Source of the DNA: Forficula auricularia
Taxonomy: Eukaryota > Arthropoda > Insecta > Dermaptera > Forficulidae
Direction: 5' to 3'
NCBI GenBank assembly: GCA_024734495.1
Contig: JALMQS010000273.1
Coordinates: forward strand, 140,801 to 204,800
DNA length: 64,000 bases
The translations under genes were made by a program, and so were the position numbers. The notes beneath the pieces are model-generated. The model searched no databases and was not told the origin of the DNA. It was given only the letters and a program-made list of their open reading frames with translations. Each line of letters opens with the position of its first letter. The stretch's first letter is position 1. Shown one piece after another: positions 9,868 through 19,994 of this stretch.

Positions 9868-10455
9868 TATCTCAACAAAAACACTTGGCAACAGCAGAAA
9901 AAGGCAAGTTCGATTAATAAAATCCGTTTGCCAAGAAAGTAGTGAGATCTGATGCGCCAAGTTCAACGTCAATCAATTTATTAAATTGATTCGGAGATAT
10001 ATGTTGTGAGCATTCAACTAAAACGCGAACTTATCATTTCCTGTCCCTCTATATTATGTATTGATTTCACATGTTTAGTTGAAATTATTTTCCTAAAACT
10101 TGGATTTTGCACATTAAATTATTATTATTATTGTTTTGATAGGGACTCCAACTCACTCACCCTCTTATTAAGATCCCATGATATGGTAACTAGTAATTCG
10201 TGACAATGCGTAAAAGCCAAGTTTTATGAAAATAATTTCAACTAAAATGTGAAATCAATAAAAAATATAGAGGGACATGAAATGAAAAAACATGCGTTTT
10301 AATTGAAGTTACTAATATATTCTCGACTCATTTAATAAATTGATGATGTTGAACTTGGCAGCACATTAGATCTCACTACTTTTTTGGCAAACGGATTTTA
10401 TTAATCGAACTTGGCCTTTTTTTACACAAGTGTTTTTGTTGAGATTTCACTTCTT
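9868..10455. mobile_element. Foldback element with about 220-bp arms
   Basis: The left arm (about 9868-10100) and right arm (about 10207-10455) are inverted copies. Both carry CAAGTTCGATTAATAAAATC, GTAGTGAGATCT and TCCCTCTATATT. The outer ends share ATCTCAACAAAAACACTT. The middle (10100-10206) is non-coding. Being only about 60 bp upstream of the 9805-9759 exon, it would form a strong hairpin in the pre-mRNA. Confidence 0.8.
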
Positions 10456-10805
10456 TTTGTAAGTTGGATTTATCCTATAAATTTAACCCCTTCATTTCGG
10501 GCCCTGAAGAAGGAAAAGTTTCGATTTTTCAATTTCGTCTTTTATTAATGTGTCAAGCTTTACCAGTATGACAAATTTCAGCATTCTAGGTTCATTGAAT
10601 TTTTAGTTTATGTTGTTAATTAAGCCTATAACTTTCACCCTTCATTTCGGTCCTTGAAGAAGGAAAAGTTTCGATTGCCGTGCCCCCAGATTTGTCTTAT
10701 AATTTATATACAAGTTTTAATAAATAAACTACTTAAAATTTATTTTGTATATTTTATTATTATTATGGGGTAATTAACCCTGAAACACTACCCGGGGTAC
10801 AGCTG
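10456..10805. other. AT-rich with a duplicated CTTCATTTCGG...GAAGAAGG motif
   Basis: The string CTTCATTTCGG.CC.TGAAGAAG followed by GAAAAGTTTCGAT occurs at about 10492-10528 and again at 10641-10675. The repeat resembles the Penelope-type boundary motif but lacks the GAAAC core. Confidence 0.5.
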
Positions 10806-10842
10806 CAGTGGCGTAACCAGAACTTAATTCTGGGGGGGGGGG
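10806..10842 (+). mobile_element. DNA-transposon terminus (CAGTGGCGTAACCAG)
   Basis: CAGTGGCGTAACCAG followed by a G run is a common terminus of arthropod hAT-type MITEs. I could not place the matching other end, so this is a solo or broken end. Confidence 0.35.
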
Positions 10843-12160
10843 GTTCCTACGAGCTTTTTTTTTTTGTAACAAAATGTTTTTATTTCTAAATTAAAATTTT
10901 CTATATTTATTTTTTATTTTACAATTATTTGAGCATCGAGCAATAAATACTCCCTACCCATGTCCATATTTACAACAATGTTCTTTTTTTGTAATCATTT
11001 TTTTAAATTTTAGTATTGAAATTTTGAAAAAATCCACGACTTGAATACTATATAATAGTGACCATAGTTAAAAGGATGTATAGCCCAGTATATAGGGGGG
11101 TTTCAGCTTACATTAATTGCGGGAAAAGATTTTTTTTCTAGGATCGTTTGGTATGGTGTAGGTACTTAGGCCAAATCTAAGTTTGCGACCTCGTAAATGT
11201 GGGGGACAACTTTTGGTGGTCGAAAAACCTCGAAATTTTTGGACTTTTTCCAGTTTTTCGCTTATATCTCGAAAACGGTCAATATTTTGTAAATAAACGT
11301 CCCATAGTAAATTAAAGAGGACAAAATTTCGAGTCGATTAATTGGTCCAGTAGTTCGATTTTTTTATGGGGATCTAAAAAACACAGTACAGTCACAGTAA
11401 AAAAACATAACCTAAAATTTTAGCACCGTTCATATGTATAGAGTGGTTACGAGGCTAAACATTTTTGTGTGGATTGTCTGCGAAAGAACTGCCTTAATCG
11501 CCACATTATTGATTTTAAAATTTAGAGAAGAAGGCCAATTTCCGAGCTTAGTAGATATATTTGATTTATGTCAGAAGAGTTCGTCCTCTCAGGAGTCGAA
11601 CCCAAGTGCACCCAAAATTCTTTTTTGAGATACCTGGCTATTCCATAGCTAAAAAATATATTTGAATTGTTATTCATAACTGTAATAATAATAATCTGTA
11701 GTCATATTAAGCAGTTTGTACAGATAAGCACATTAAACATGCCTGGTATGGAATAGGTAAAACATTTGCAGTCCATTTTTCAAGAACTTAAAAAATCGAG
11801 TTACCTAGTTCTTGCAATGGGGTGACGATATATACTCAGCTTAAATAAACTTCCCTCCAGCTCAAGAATTACTACGTAATTGTCATTAATTTTCTTCTAA
11901 CATTAAGGATGTGTTAACTCGAATAATCCTTCCAGGTTATCAATTTATGGGCTACTAATCTCAAACCTCAACTCTAGATTATTCCTCCGACGACTCAGCG
12001 ATTTCCGATTTCCGGGTTTTCATTTCTAATCTAATTGAAATTGACGAAAGCACTCTTCCTATCTCGCATCAGCCTAGAGAAGGGGCCGGGAACTTGCTGC
12101 TCTTTGCTGAAATATGTGCGGCTCTTAAATTTGTAACAAAAATCTGCTGTAACAACCGTA
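10843..12160. other. Unclassified repeat-derived DNA
   Basis: Includes a TTTTTCGCTTATATCTCGAA segment (about 11254-11274) related to the foldback family at 28000-29060. A roughly 100-bp block at 11389-11495 is repeated at 36388-36490. No gene seen. Confidence 0.4.
11389..11495 (+). repeat. Dispersed repeat shared with 36388-36490
   Basis: Shares AACATAACCTAAAATTTTAG, CACCGTT.ATATGTATAGA and TTTTTGTGTGGATTGTC with 36388-36490 at high identity. The family is not recognised. Confidence 0.8.
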
Positions 12161-12163
12161 TTT

Positions 12164-12430
12164 TTGAAAAATCTAAATAATTATAGATTGAGTTTAAATC
12201 AAGAAAAAATTGATACCAAAATATTCGATGAAATGATTAATTTTATTTTAGTTTCGTTTTCAAACAGATTTCAAGATTTTAGAATAGATCAAGAGATAAT
12301 GAAATTTATATTACATCCACTGAAGTCAGATTTAAAATTAATAATCATCAAAACTTTTCCTTGAAATATTTATGGGAGATCTACAAATGGAGATTCTGGA
12401 AATTCAGAATAAAAGTCTATCTGGATGCAA
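12164..12430 (+). pseudogene. Possible hAT transposase fragment
   Basis: The reading frame contains FSNRFQDFRIDQEIMKF followed by HPLKSDLKL. RFxDFR, then a short spacer and P.xSD/E, resembles the region of ZBED5/SCAND3/GTF2IRD2-type hAT transposases that precedes the dimerisation domain. The same region is seen more clearly at 18019-18190. The frame stops at 12362-12364 and continues only in other frames. There is no catalytic D/E region. Assignment rests on a short motif and is tentative. Confidence 0.35.
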
Positions 12431-12599
12431 AAACTTCAGGAAATGGTAGCACATGTGAGACAACTATGGAGGAAACGCCACAGGGCATTATATTTAAATG
12501 CTGGAACTCTTTTCGGATAGGATCCTTCCTCCTAGACCCACCTTAGATCATCATTCACTCCCCCAACCCTATACATGTACTCTTGACTCTCTCCTCTTC

Positions 12600-12903
12600 C
12601 CCTAACTCTCATCACACTCAGAACCCCGCGAATCCGGGTGGAGGATTAAAATTTGTAGACCCTCACCAATTAAAAAGTAGATATTCAATAGAAAAAAAGG
12701 GGATGTGGCGTGGATCCAGGAGGTGGGAGTGGGGGTGGGGTCCAGGGTGATGAGATAGGGATCCCGGGGTGTTGGGGGAGAGGGTCGGTGGGGTTGATGG
12801 GGCGTAGATCCAGTGGACGGGGCCCTTTGGCCAGAAAAAGGTCCGCCAAAGGCGGGCCCCAGAGGGCAGGTCGATGTCCGCCGAAGGCGGGCTTTGCAGC
12901 TGG
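12600..12903. other. G-rich unique stretch with a direct CCGCC.AAGGCGGGC repeat
   Basis: The plus strand is a G-rich run with many GGG/GGGG tracts (about 12719-12815). GTCCGCC(A/G)AAGGCGGGC follows twice (about 12841 and 12876), each able to fold into a GC hairpin. ORFs here are purine/pyrimidine-biased on both strands and unconvincing. Confidence 0.4.
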
Positions 12904-13105
12904 TAGAATTATAATTCAAGAGAAAGTGTCAAGATCTTAATTTGCCATAAGACTCTGAGAAAATGTTTACATTTTAAAAAATTTTGCACGTGTGATTGAA
13001 ACTTGACCAAAGCATAGATAGAGATTTAAACTAGTATCAAAAATTAAGTTATAGTTATAATGTAATATTTTTTATTTAACATTGGCGCAGAAAGGACCTC
13101 CTTAA
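12904..13105 (+). repeat. Dispersed 200-bp repeat, copy 1
   Basis: Shares AATTCAAGAGAAAGT, TCAAGATCTTAAT, AAGCATAGATAGAGA and AATATTTTTTATTTAACATT with 49032-49228. Identity is high with small indels. No TIR or ORF seen. Confidence 0.85.
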
Positions 13106-13666
13106 GCCTGAACTTCAGATTATTCTGTCCACAGTCCTCATTTCTAACCTAATTACGAGGTGACGAAATTATCTGCTCTATCTCTTTTCACCCTTGAAGG
13201 CTGTTCCAAAAATGCTAATAAATTATAAATTCGTTCCAGACGAGAAAAATGCGACAAGTGTGACAAGAGAGGCAGGCTCGCCATGCAAGAGGACAAGAGG
13301 AAGATGATGCGAGGGGGGTCTGGGGGGACCTAGGGGGGATCGCGGAAGAACAAATCGAGAGAGGAGGTAGAATTGCGCGTGCTTCGTGGCTCTTTCTCTG
13401 CCACTGTGTGGCTTTCGCATTAGCAGCAGAATGCGCTCTCTTTCGTCATTCACAAAGGCAATGTTGCAACCGAATGCATCCCTGCAAGGCTCTCTCTCAG
13501 CGATGACGTCACTACATGTTTACTAAACCTCGTCACTAGCAAAACCGACTTTTTGTTATTTATTGACCACCAATTGCAATTCCTTCCTTTTCCGCTCACA
13601 ATTTGCCTAATTATTCTGTAAGCCAAGCAGACGGGCTTCGCGAAGCCCCCCTGCTGGGCGCGCCTG
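13106..13666. other. GC-richer unique island
   Basis: Non-repeated DNA with mixed composition between two transposon blocks. There is an 88-codon minus-strand ORF (13716-13450) and others without family features. It may be regulatory or a UTR. No splice structure stands out. Confidence 0.3.
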
Positions 13667-13756
13667 CTATTAAGGTAGTTTTTTTTGGCTTTTCGGCCTT
13701 TATAGCCATTAGCCAATTTACGATACTATTTATTTTATTAAATTTGTCTCTACCCG

Positions 13757-14343
13757 GGGAGGGGGGGAGGGGTACCGCGATATTTCAGCCCCCGACAAAA
13801 CATCCCCCGACATAATATCTTCTGACAAAATATTCCCCAGTATAAGGGAGAATACAAAAGAGATTAAGTGAGAAGCTTATAATCATAGTTTTGAATAATA
13901 TAAACAGACTTTCATATTTTGGCGGCTAATTAGCCGTTTGAAAGTGCTGCTGTCTGTCGTGTTTGATTAGGAAAAAATGGGAGCCCCAAACACACCCCGC
14001 CCGACGATTGGCTGGTTCGGTTTTCAATGTGTGTTTGATTAGAAAAAAATGGGAGCCCGAAACACACCCCGGCCGGACTAAACTTTCGGAGGTTCGGTTA
14101 ATATATATTCAGTTCGGCTCGGTTGGGTCATCTGACGCCAACCGAACCGTCTAAAAACCAGCCCGAAAAGGAGCTATACGAACCCAACCGAGCCGAACTG
14201 AATATATATTAACCGAACCGGAGTCGATTTGCATTACTCATAAGATTCACGAGGGGAAGGGTTATTTTGTCATGAGATATTTTGTCTGAAGGATATTTTG
14301 TCGGGGGATGTTTTGTCGGGGGCTGAAATGTCGCGGAATCCCC
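13757..14343. mobile_element. TIR element of about 590 bp nested in the SINE
   Basis: The ends are long inverted repeats (about 60 bp) built on CCGCGA(T/C)ATTTCAGCCCCC then GACAAAACATCCCCCGACA. Inside is a direct repeat of TGTTTGATTAG.AAAAAATG then GGAGCCC.AAACACACCCC (13959 and 14030), and a strong palindrome at 14093-14218. No transposase. The flanks CCCGGGG(A/G) may be the target duplication. Confidence 0.7.
14093..14218. repeat. Palindrome with 34-bp perfect arms inside the nested element
   Basis: CGGTTAATATATATTCAG continuing through TTCGGCTCGGTTGGGT (left) is the exact reverse complement of the right arm starting ACCCAACCGAGCCGAAC. The two are separated by about 50 bp. This is a stable DNA or RNA hairpin. 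Confidence 0.85.
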
Positions 14344-14446
14344 CGGGGGTCAGATATTAGCCCGGATGCCTCGGAGTCGGATTCGAACCCGGGTCCACTT
14401 CGTTAGCAGGTTGACACGCTACCATCCAGCCTATCCGGCCCCCCTA

Positions 14447-14605
14447 TTAAGATAGTTGTTTCGCGGCAATACTAGCAAAAAGTTAATGCTAGAGTATATA
14501 GAACAGAAAATAAGGATTCATAATTTATAAGCCCAAAACTTTTTGCTGTTTATGTACGACTACTAGCCAATCCCGAACTCGTTTGACAAATCTGAAAGTA
14601 TATTC
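14447..14605 (+). mobile_element. TTAA-flanked element, partial copy (left end)
   Basis: Begins TTAAGATAGTTGTTTCGCGG and matches the left end of the complete copy at 14796-15502 through TGCTAGAGTATATAG and CTACTAGCCAATCCCG, then diverges. The SINE above inserted within its terminal few bases. Confidence 0.75.
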
Positions 14606-14795
14606 GCGGCCCCTCTTAAAATCCTAAACAATTTTTGCGGCCAGTACACTCCCCCCCCTACCATTAGGTAACAATCAAGTAATTACCTGTAAAAAAACTC
14701 TTTTATTCAACTTGCTGCTAATTTTGTCTGACTGTCATGTTTGGGTCAAATTTATCTATGCGCTCAACTTTTTCATTTAGTTTAATCATGTTTAA

Positions 14796-15502
14796 GGTAG
14801 TTGTATCGCAACAATAGTAGCAAAAAGTTAATGCTAGAGTATATAGTACAGACAATAAGGATTCATAATTCATAAGCCCAAAACTTTTTGCTGTTTATGT
14901 ACCACTACTAGCCAATCCCGTGCTCGTTTGACAAATCTGGCAACACTGTCCGAGCTTGAATATATTTTATCATAGAAATGACAGATAAAATACATTATAA
15001 AGGGAGATTTATAAAACAAAAAGTTCTTAATAAACGATTGAAAGCTGTTGCGACAATGGCTGAAGCGAAAAAACGTCAAAAAAGTACTAAAGTTAACCCA
15101 CTTTTTAGGTTAAATAAATGCGTTGTTGCCAGCTTGTTTTAAGTGTAAATTTTTCATTATAATTTTCATTATTACATTATTATCTCAGAAACTGTGTTGT
15201 AACTATGAATTAAAATTTTTCTTAAAAAATGTATTGGTTATTGTTTAATGTTGGTTTAGCTTTTTTATAACAATGGTAAGAAGAGTTTCTTAATTATAAT
15301 TAACTATGTATGTAAACTTTCCGATATCCCGTATAATGCAATGTATAAGAGTCTGAAAAACTCTATCTTTGGAATTTAATATCTCCGGAACTATATTGTT
15401 CATAAATTTCGTTTTGCCACCAATCGATGCAAAAGTATTTAAATAATAATCTCTCTAAATTTCAAAAAATCCTAAGAAAACCCATATGGTGAAACAACTA
15501 CC
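14796..15502 (+). mobile_element. TTAA-flanked TIR element with a short transposase-like ORF
   Basis: The ends are inverted: GGTAGTTGT at 14796 and ACAACTACC at 15494-15502, each bordered by TTAA (14792-14795 and 15503-15506). A TTAA target duplication is the piggyBac habit, but I cannot confirm that superfamily. Inside, a plus-strand ORF from about 14979 reads MTDKIHYKGRFIKQKVLN then KRLKAVATMAEAKKRQKS. The matching start is partly kept in the copy at 22138-22470, suggesting a decayed N-terminus of an element protein. The minus-strand ORF in the same place is a shadow. Confidence 0.65.
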
Positions 15503-16569
15503 TTAAATACACTCAACAAAAACATGTCGATATAATACTGCCTCTGTTCCTAACAATTAATAATAGTAGCAAGTGAATATTTAAACGGGAAAATATGAGC
15601 AAATCCAACATATTTTGCGATTGTAAAGTCCACTAGGTTTTTTTTTCCAATTTAAGATAAATTTTACATTTTTAATAATATAGTCTTTAATTGTATACAT
15701 TTATTGTTGTACTCATAAATTTTGTAACGCCGATTTTACTCAATTTCATATTTTTTCAATTCAAATAATCTACAAAAAGTCAATTCCGTCCCCTGTCCAA
15801 TTTGGCTGTTTAAATCTTCAAACCCCTGTATCTACTTGAAAAATGTTCAGATATGACTGAATAAAATATCACCTAAATAAAAAAACAAATGAATGAAGAC
15901 TATATAAATTAATAATGTTTTTTTAGTTATTAAAATTTTGTTAAAAAAATTATTAAAATTGTCCAAAGACAGTGAGTCAATTCCGACCCCAACATAGTTT
16001 TAGTATTTAACTTGACTCACGCCATCACTACAGTGATCAAGAGAGAAACTATTGTCAGTTGCTGAGTTGTTTTGTTAATACCAACTAGTGGTGTTAATTT
16101 TATTTATATGATAAGACAGAAAAATAACTTCATAAAGGTAGTGATTAATTATGACGTTCATAAGTGTCATTTCCGACCCTGCGTCATTTAAAAATATTTA
16201 TTTAAAAAACTTTCTAGTGTTGTTTTACTTTTAGTGAATTGTAACCAAAATTGTAACCTTCTATATTTTTAAGTCGATCTCTGCCTATATTACCAAATCA
16301 AAATTCTCTAATGTCAATTCCGTCCCCTTGATTGTCACACCTGAATGGGAAAAATCATAAAAAATTTAAAAATATTTTTTAATTCATGACCATTATTAGA
16401 AAATGGTCTATAGATACTTGAGCCACAAAACTATATTATTATTGTTGGGGTGCTATAAAGTTATATTTTAAAATTTTTAGGTAAAAAAAATGCAAAATAA
16501 GTTGGATTTACTCATATATATAATATATAATATCTGAACACTCAAAATAAAAATTAGGAAAATATTATT
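15503..16569. other. AT-rich DNA with a repeated GTCA(A/T)TTCCG(T/A)CCC motif
   Basis: GTCAATTCCGTCCCC or close variants occur near 15779, 15976, 16167 and 16313, about 150-200 bp apart in otherwise dissimilar AT-rich DNA. No gene or known element recognised. Confidence 0.5.
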
Positions 16570-16689
16570 AATTTTTTAAATTGAAAGTTTCTTTTTGCCG
16601 AGAGTAGCAGAAATTTTACAAATTAAAGGAGATAATAAAAGAGTCTGTTTCTTCTGCTGGAAAAATAATTTTTTTAATTTATTTATAAC

Positions 16690-16726
16690 TTGAGTATAAG
16701 TTTCGAAGGCTTCATCAGTCCATTAC
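16690..16726 (-). ncRNA. Hammerhead-like motif
   Basis: Minus strand: GGACTGATGA, a short AGCCTTC stem II, GAAAC, TTATACTC. The three-way-junction residues CTGATGA and GAAA are intact. Stem II is very short and stem III minimal, as described for hammerheads in Penelope-like elements. Confidence 0.5.
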
Positions 16727-16749
16727 AATTGATTCCTGTGAATCAATGG

Positions 16750-16795
16750 TAATAGAATGATGAAGGGGTCAAAACCCTCGAAACTATAGTCTCGT
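16750..16795 (+). ncRNA. Hammerhead-like motif with a core mutation
   Basis: AATAGAATGATGAAGGGGTC then AAAACCCTCGAAACTATAGT and CTC. Stem II (AGGG/CCCT) and GAAAC.TATA.GTC are present. The core C of CTGATGA is A, which should abolish cleavage. Confidence 0.5.
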
Positions 16796-16860
16796 TATAA
16801 ATAAATAACAAAAAAATTATAGCAGAAAACACACTCTTTTATTGCCTTCTTTAATTGATT

Positions 16861-17285
16861 AATTTTTGTTTAATTAATCTAGTTTTTTATAATAAATGTT
16901 GCGTTCTATGTTTATTTTCTTTTGGTACTATTATTATGGGACAGAGGGAGTAATAATAATTTTCAATTATCATTTTTTGTACGTGTGTCTGTCTGTGTGT
17001 TTTAATTCAGATACCCACGATAACTTAGTTTAGTATAGTCGAAGAAAGTTCGTTCTTCTGCTTAAATGTTTGTTTATTCAATGCAGAACTGATTAGATTT
17101 TGAGATTTCTAGCTTTAGAACTCATTCGAGCATTGGATCAAAAATGGAGAAAACATCATTTTTTTCCTTGTAAGATTTTATTGAGATTTTTAGACAATTT
17201 ATTTGAATCAGTCATTTCAAAATCCACCTAAGTCAAACAATCGAAAAACTTTTCAGGAATCAAACTTAAATCACTGACTTGTGTC
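16861..17285. other. AT-rich, nothing recognised
   Basis: No element ends or ORFs that stand out. Confidence 0.3.
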
Positions 17286-17293
17286 GTTTAAGC

Positions 17294-18499
17294 CAGGGCT
17301 GTCCATGGCACTCGCACTGCAATGAGTGAGTGAGTGATTCGGCCCAACATAAAATCATAAACTTCCTTAAAACATTGAGATTTATATGTAGAGATATATT
17401 TATTCTCTTTTTCGAAATATGAATGTACATTTGTACAATTCGTGAAGCTTTTTTCAAGAATAAAATTCACTAAAAGCAAAATTATAAGCTCAACTATATA
17501 ACATGAAAAAATAATGAAGTTTCGAATATTTAAAAATTCTTCTTCTTCTCATATTTTCATTTTCTAAAATATGTATTATTTCAGTAATTTATATGGTTCG
17601 ACACTAACCAAGTCTATAGTTATCATTCTAATACAGGGAAGAATTGGGGTTTTCTAGAACAATCACAATTAATTGATAATTTCTCTCCTGGACTAAAACT
17701 TGTCAGGACTTGTCTTTTAGATCTTTGCACGTTCTTCATGTCAATAGATAATGGATAGTCAGGGATTATTATATCCGTGACCCTTTTAAAAAATAAATTA
17801 TCATTCCTCATATCCTTCTTTAATCCCATTCGATTTAAACCAGGGCTGTCCAACCCGTGGCCCAATATAAAGTCATAAAATTCCTTAAAACATTGAGATT
17901 TATATGTAGATACTGGAAAACACACAACAATTTGTCCTGATAATTTTTTTTTCTCTAAAATAAGAAATCTGAAAATCTACTGTGAAGTTTTCGAAAAATA
18001 AAAGTGCTAATTTTAAATTTTGAATCTGGAACTAGATTTCAAGATTTCCGAAAAAATAATCATCATTTTGGTCTATTTTCGACTCCATTTTCATTAGAAA
18101 TAAATTTTCTACTTGCAAACTTTCTGATTGAATGTTCTAGAACAACAATTAGATACCGATCTGAAAGAAAAATTGAATATTGTCTCTTTATTAGAATTTT
18201 ATATTAATTATCTAGCCAGGAAAAATATAAACAAATACTAATACATAATATCACTTTCTGTAAGTATGTAGGTATGTATTTACATATACGAGAAGCTATT
18301 TTCAAGTATAAAATTTACGAAAAGTAAAATTAGAAGCTCACTATGAGCTAAAAAAATAATAAAGTTTTTATTTCTACATTATTAACTATATTTTTTGAAT
18401 AACAAATATCATTAGAATTATAATATTTTATCCGCGGCCCGAAACATTTGTTTTTTCTTTAAATGTGGCCCGTGTAAGTCAAAAGTTTGGACACCCCTG
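17294..18499 (+). mobile_element. hAT element, internally rearranged
   Basis: Left end CAGGGCTGTCCATGGC, right end AGTTTGGACACCCCTG, with 8-bp flanks GTTTAAGC (17286-17293) and ATTTAAGC (18500-18507), the expected hAT target size with one mismatch. A second left end, CAGGGCTGTCCAACCCGTGG, starts at about 17841. The following 60 bp (CCTTAAAACATTGAGATTTA) repeat those after the first end. The element therefore has a duplicated 5' terminus or holds a nested truncated copy. A transposase remnant lies at 18019-18190. Confidence 0.75.
18019..18190 (+). pseudogene. hAT transposase remnant (ZBED/SCAND3/GTF2IRD2-like)
   Basis: One frame reads GTRFQDFRKNNHHFGLFSTP followed by FSLEINFLLANFLIE. RFQDFRK, LFSTPFS.EIN and LANF..E fit the stretch between the catalytic core and the C-terminal dimerisation domain of the hAT branch found in ZBED5, SCAND3 and GTF2IRD2-like proteins. 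Only about 55 codons remain, and the DDE residues and BED finger are gone. Location inside TIRs of hAT type agrees with the call. Confidence 0.65.
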
Positions 18500-18682
18500 A
18501 TTTAAGCAATGAACGACCGACGTCATCGGGCTGTTGTTTGAATAAAGAGGAAGGAATATAGTGACGTGCATGGTTTTTACTCAGATTATGGGTTTATCTT
18601 TAAGCAGAGAGTGATGTTCGCGACAAAAAAAGGATGTTTGGAAAAATCTTGACTTATGTGGTTTTTGAAATGAACGATTCTT

Positions 18683-19622
18683 TTTAACCGACTTCAAAAA
18701 AAGAGGAGGTTCTCTAATTGACTGAATTTTTTTTTTGTGCCTATGTTACCTCATATCTCCGCCAATTGTGAGCCGATTTTGAAAAAAAAATTTGCATTGG
18801 GTTCAGTCTAGCTTCCGATTGGTCCCGTTTTTTTTTTCATTGGTATTAGACCTTTTTTGTTAGGTTTGTTCAGGCCTAACTTCTTTGTTTATGAACCGAT
18901 TTCGATGATTCTTTTTTTATTGGAAAGGGGGTATCTTAGGAATGATGCCATATTAATTTGGTCAAGTTCTGATGATATGATCAACGACGAAATAACGTAA
19001 ATCTCCAATTCTTATGAGCGATAATCGAAATTATGATAAATAAAATCTTTTATAAAAAAGAAATCATATAACATTCATTTAAAACCCGCAAACGTTTCGA
19101 GGTAATTTCTATATTTATGAATTGAATTTTATTATCATTTTCTGATTCATTCGCCTGACGCTTTCTCTTACGAGATGCATGCAAGGTATTATATTAAGTC
19201 ACTATTAATAACATCACTAAAAAGAGAAAAATAAAAATAATTTTTATAAAAAAAATAAAACCGACTTCAAAAAACTTAAATGCAACAAATAAAATAATAA
19301 TAACTTAAAAATAAAATAAAATGCACTAAAAGGTATAAAATAATTATCTAATTTAGTTACAACTAAACCATGAAATATTAACATGAAATTACTTTTTAAG
19401 TCGGTGCCAAACATATACATTTTATGAATCGCACTTGACGGATCTTACTTAGTACGTTTGGCGGGTATGCTCGCTTATAGGTATAGTTTGTTTGGCACCG
19501 ACTTCAAAAAGTAATTTCATGTTAATATTTCGTCGTTTAGTTGTAACTAAATAAGATAATTATTTTATACCTTTTAGTGGATTTTATTTTATTTTTGAGT
19601 TATTATTATTTTATTTAGTTGA
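18683..19622 (-). mobile_element. Family A element, copy 2 (first part)
   Basis: Near complete. The outer end AACCGACTTCAAAAAAAGAG is at 18686. The right half, in reverse, includes GATGATATGATCA and AACCCGCAAACGTTTCGAG. The inner foldback follows (AACCGACTTC at 19259, GTCGGTGCCAAACATA, a 60-bp core, GGCACCGACTTCAAAAAG at 19493). The foldback's last arm is cut at about 19622 by inserted sequence and resumes at about 20458 (TTTATTTGTTGCATTTAAG, GAAGTCGGTTTTATTTTT). Confidence 0.8.
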
Positions 19623-19711
19623 AACAATTTTGATGGCTGTATATGTATATAATTAAGTAATGGAGAGGGATTCAGCCAATGGGTAGCCTCTGCTGAATAA
19701 AAAACTCCCAA

Positions 19712-19768
19712 TTATAGAAAACGTTTCGGCTTTAATTAAATAATGCCATCATCAGTTCCTAAGAGCTG
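19712..19768 (-). ncRNA. Hammerhead-like motif
   Basis: Minus strand: GGAACTGATGATGGCATT, an AT-rich loop, AAAGCCGAAACGTTTTC. CTGATGA and GAAAC are kept, with stem II TGGC/GCC. The stem III and cleavage triplet are unclear. Confidence 0.35.
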
Positions 19769-19994
19769 AAAAAAGCGATAGAGCACACATGTAAAATTAC
19801 AATAAAATTTTTTACAAAAAATCCAAACTTGTTAATTACAAAATTATATCTTACAGTATTAGCGACACAATTAATTTTATAAATAAATTGTCCGCAAGCA
19901 GAGTTGTTGTGGATTTTATCATAATATACAAAATTATATGAATTACAAAATGGTACATAAATCTTGGTGTGCTCTCACTTGATTATTATTTTAT

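Larger units (their letters stand above)
13681..14443 (-). mobile_element. tRNA-derived SINE interrupted by a TIR element
   Basis: The promoter-bearing head is at 14443-14344 (minus strand). GGTTCGAATCC is the B box, next to a tRNA-like TGCTAACGAAGTGGACC. The tail is at 13760-13681, with AATTGGCTAATGGCTATAAA and the signature GGCCGAAAAGCC. A nearly exact 14-bp target duplication, CTATTAAG(G/A)TAGTT, flanks it at 13667-13680 and 14444-14457. The same SINE appears at 37514, 58415, 62038 and, truncated, 31406. The two halves are split by the element at 13757-14343. Confidence 0.8.
16570..16860. mobile_element. Penelope-type inverted repeat with hammerhead motifs in both arms
   Basis: The left arm reads (minus sense) the terminal block TTCTGCTACTCTCGGCAAAA, AGACTCTTTTATT and a hammerhead core. 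The right arm repeats the arrangement on the plus strand (ACTATAGTCTCGTTA, ACACACTCTTTTATTG). The two arms differ by many substitutions. The unit matches the flanks of the coding Penelope-like element at 50160-50790. Confidence 0.7.

Noticed and set aside
10492..10675. Ribozyme motif in the duplicated TGAAGAAGG block
   Set aside because: The GAAAC half of the core is absent in both copies, so no hammerhead can form.
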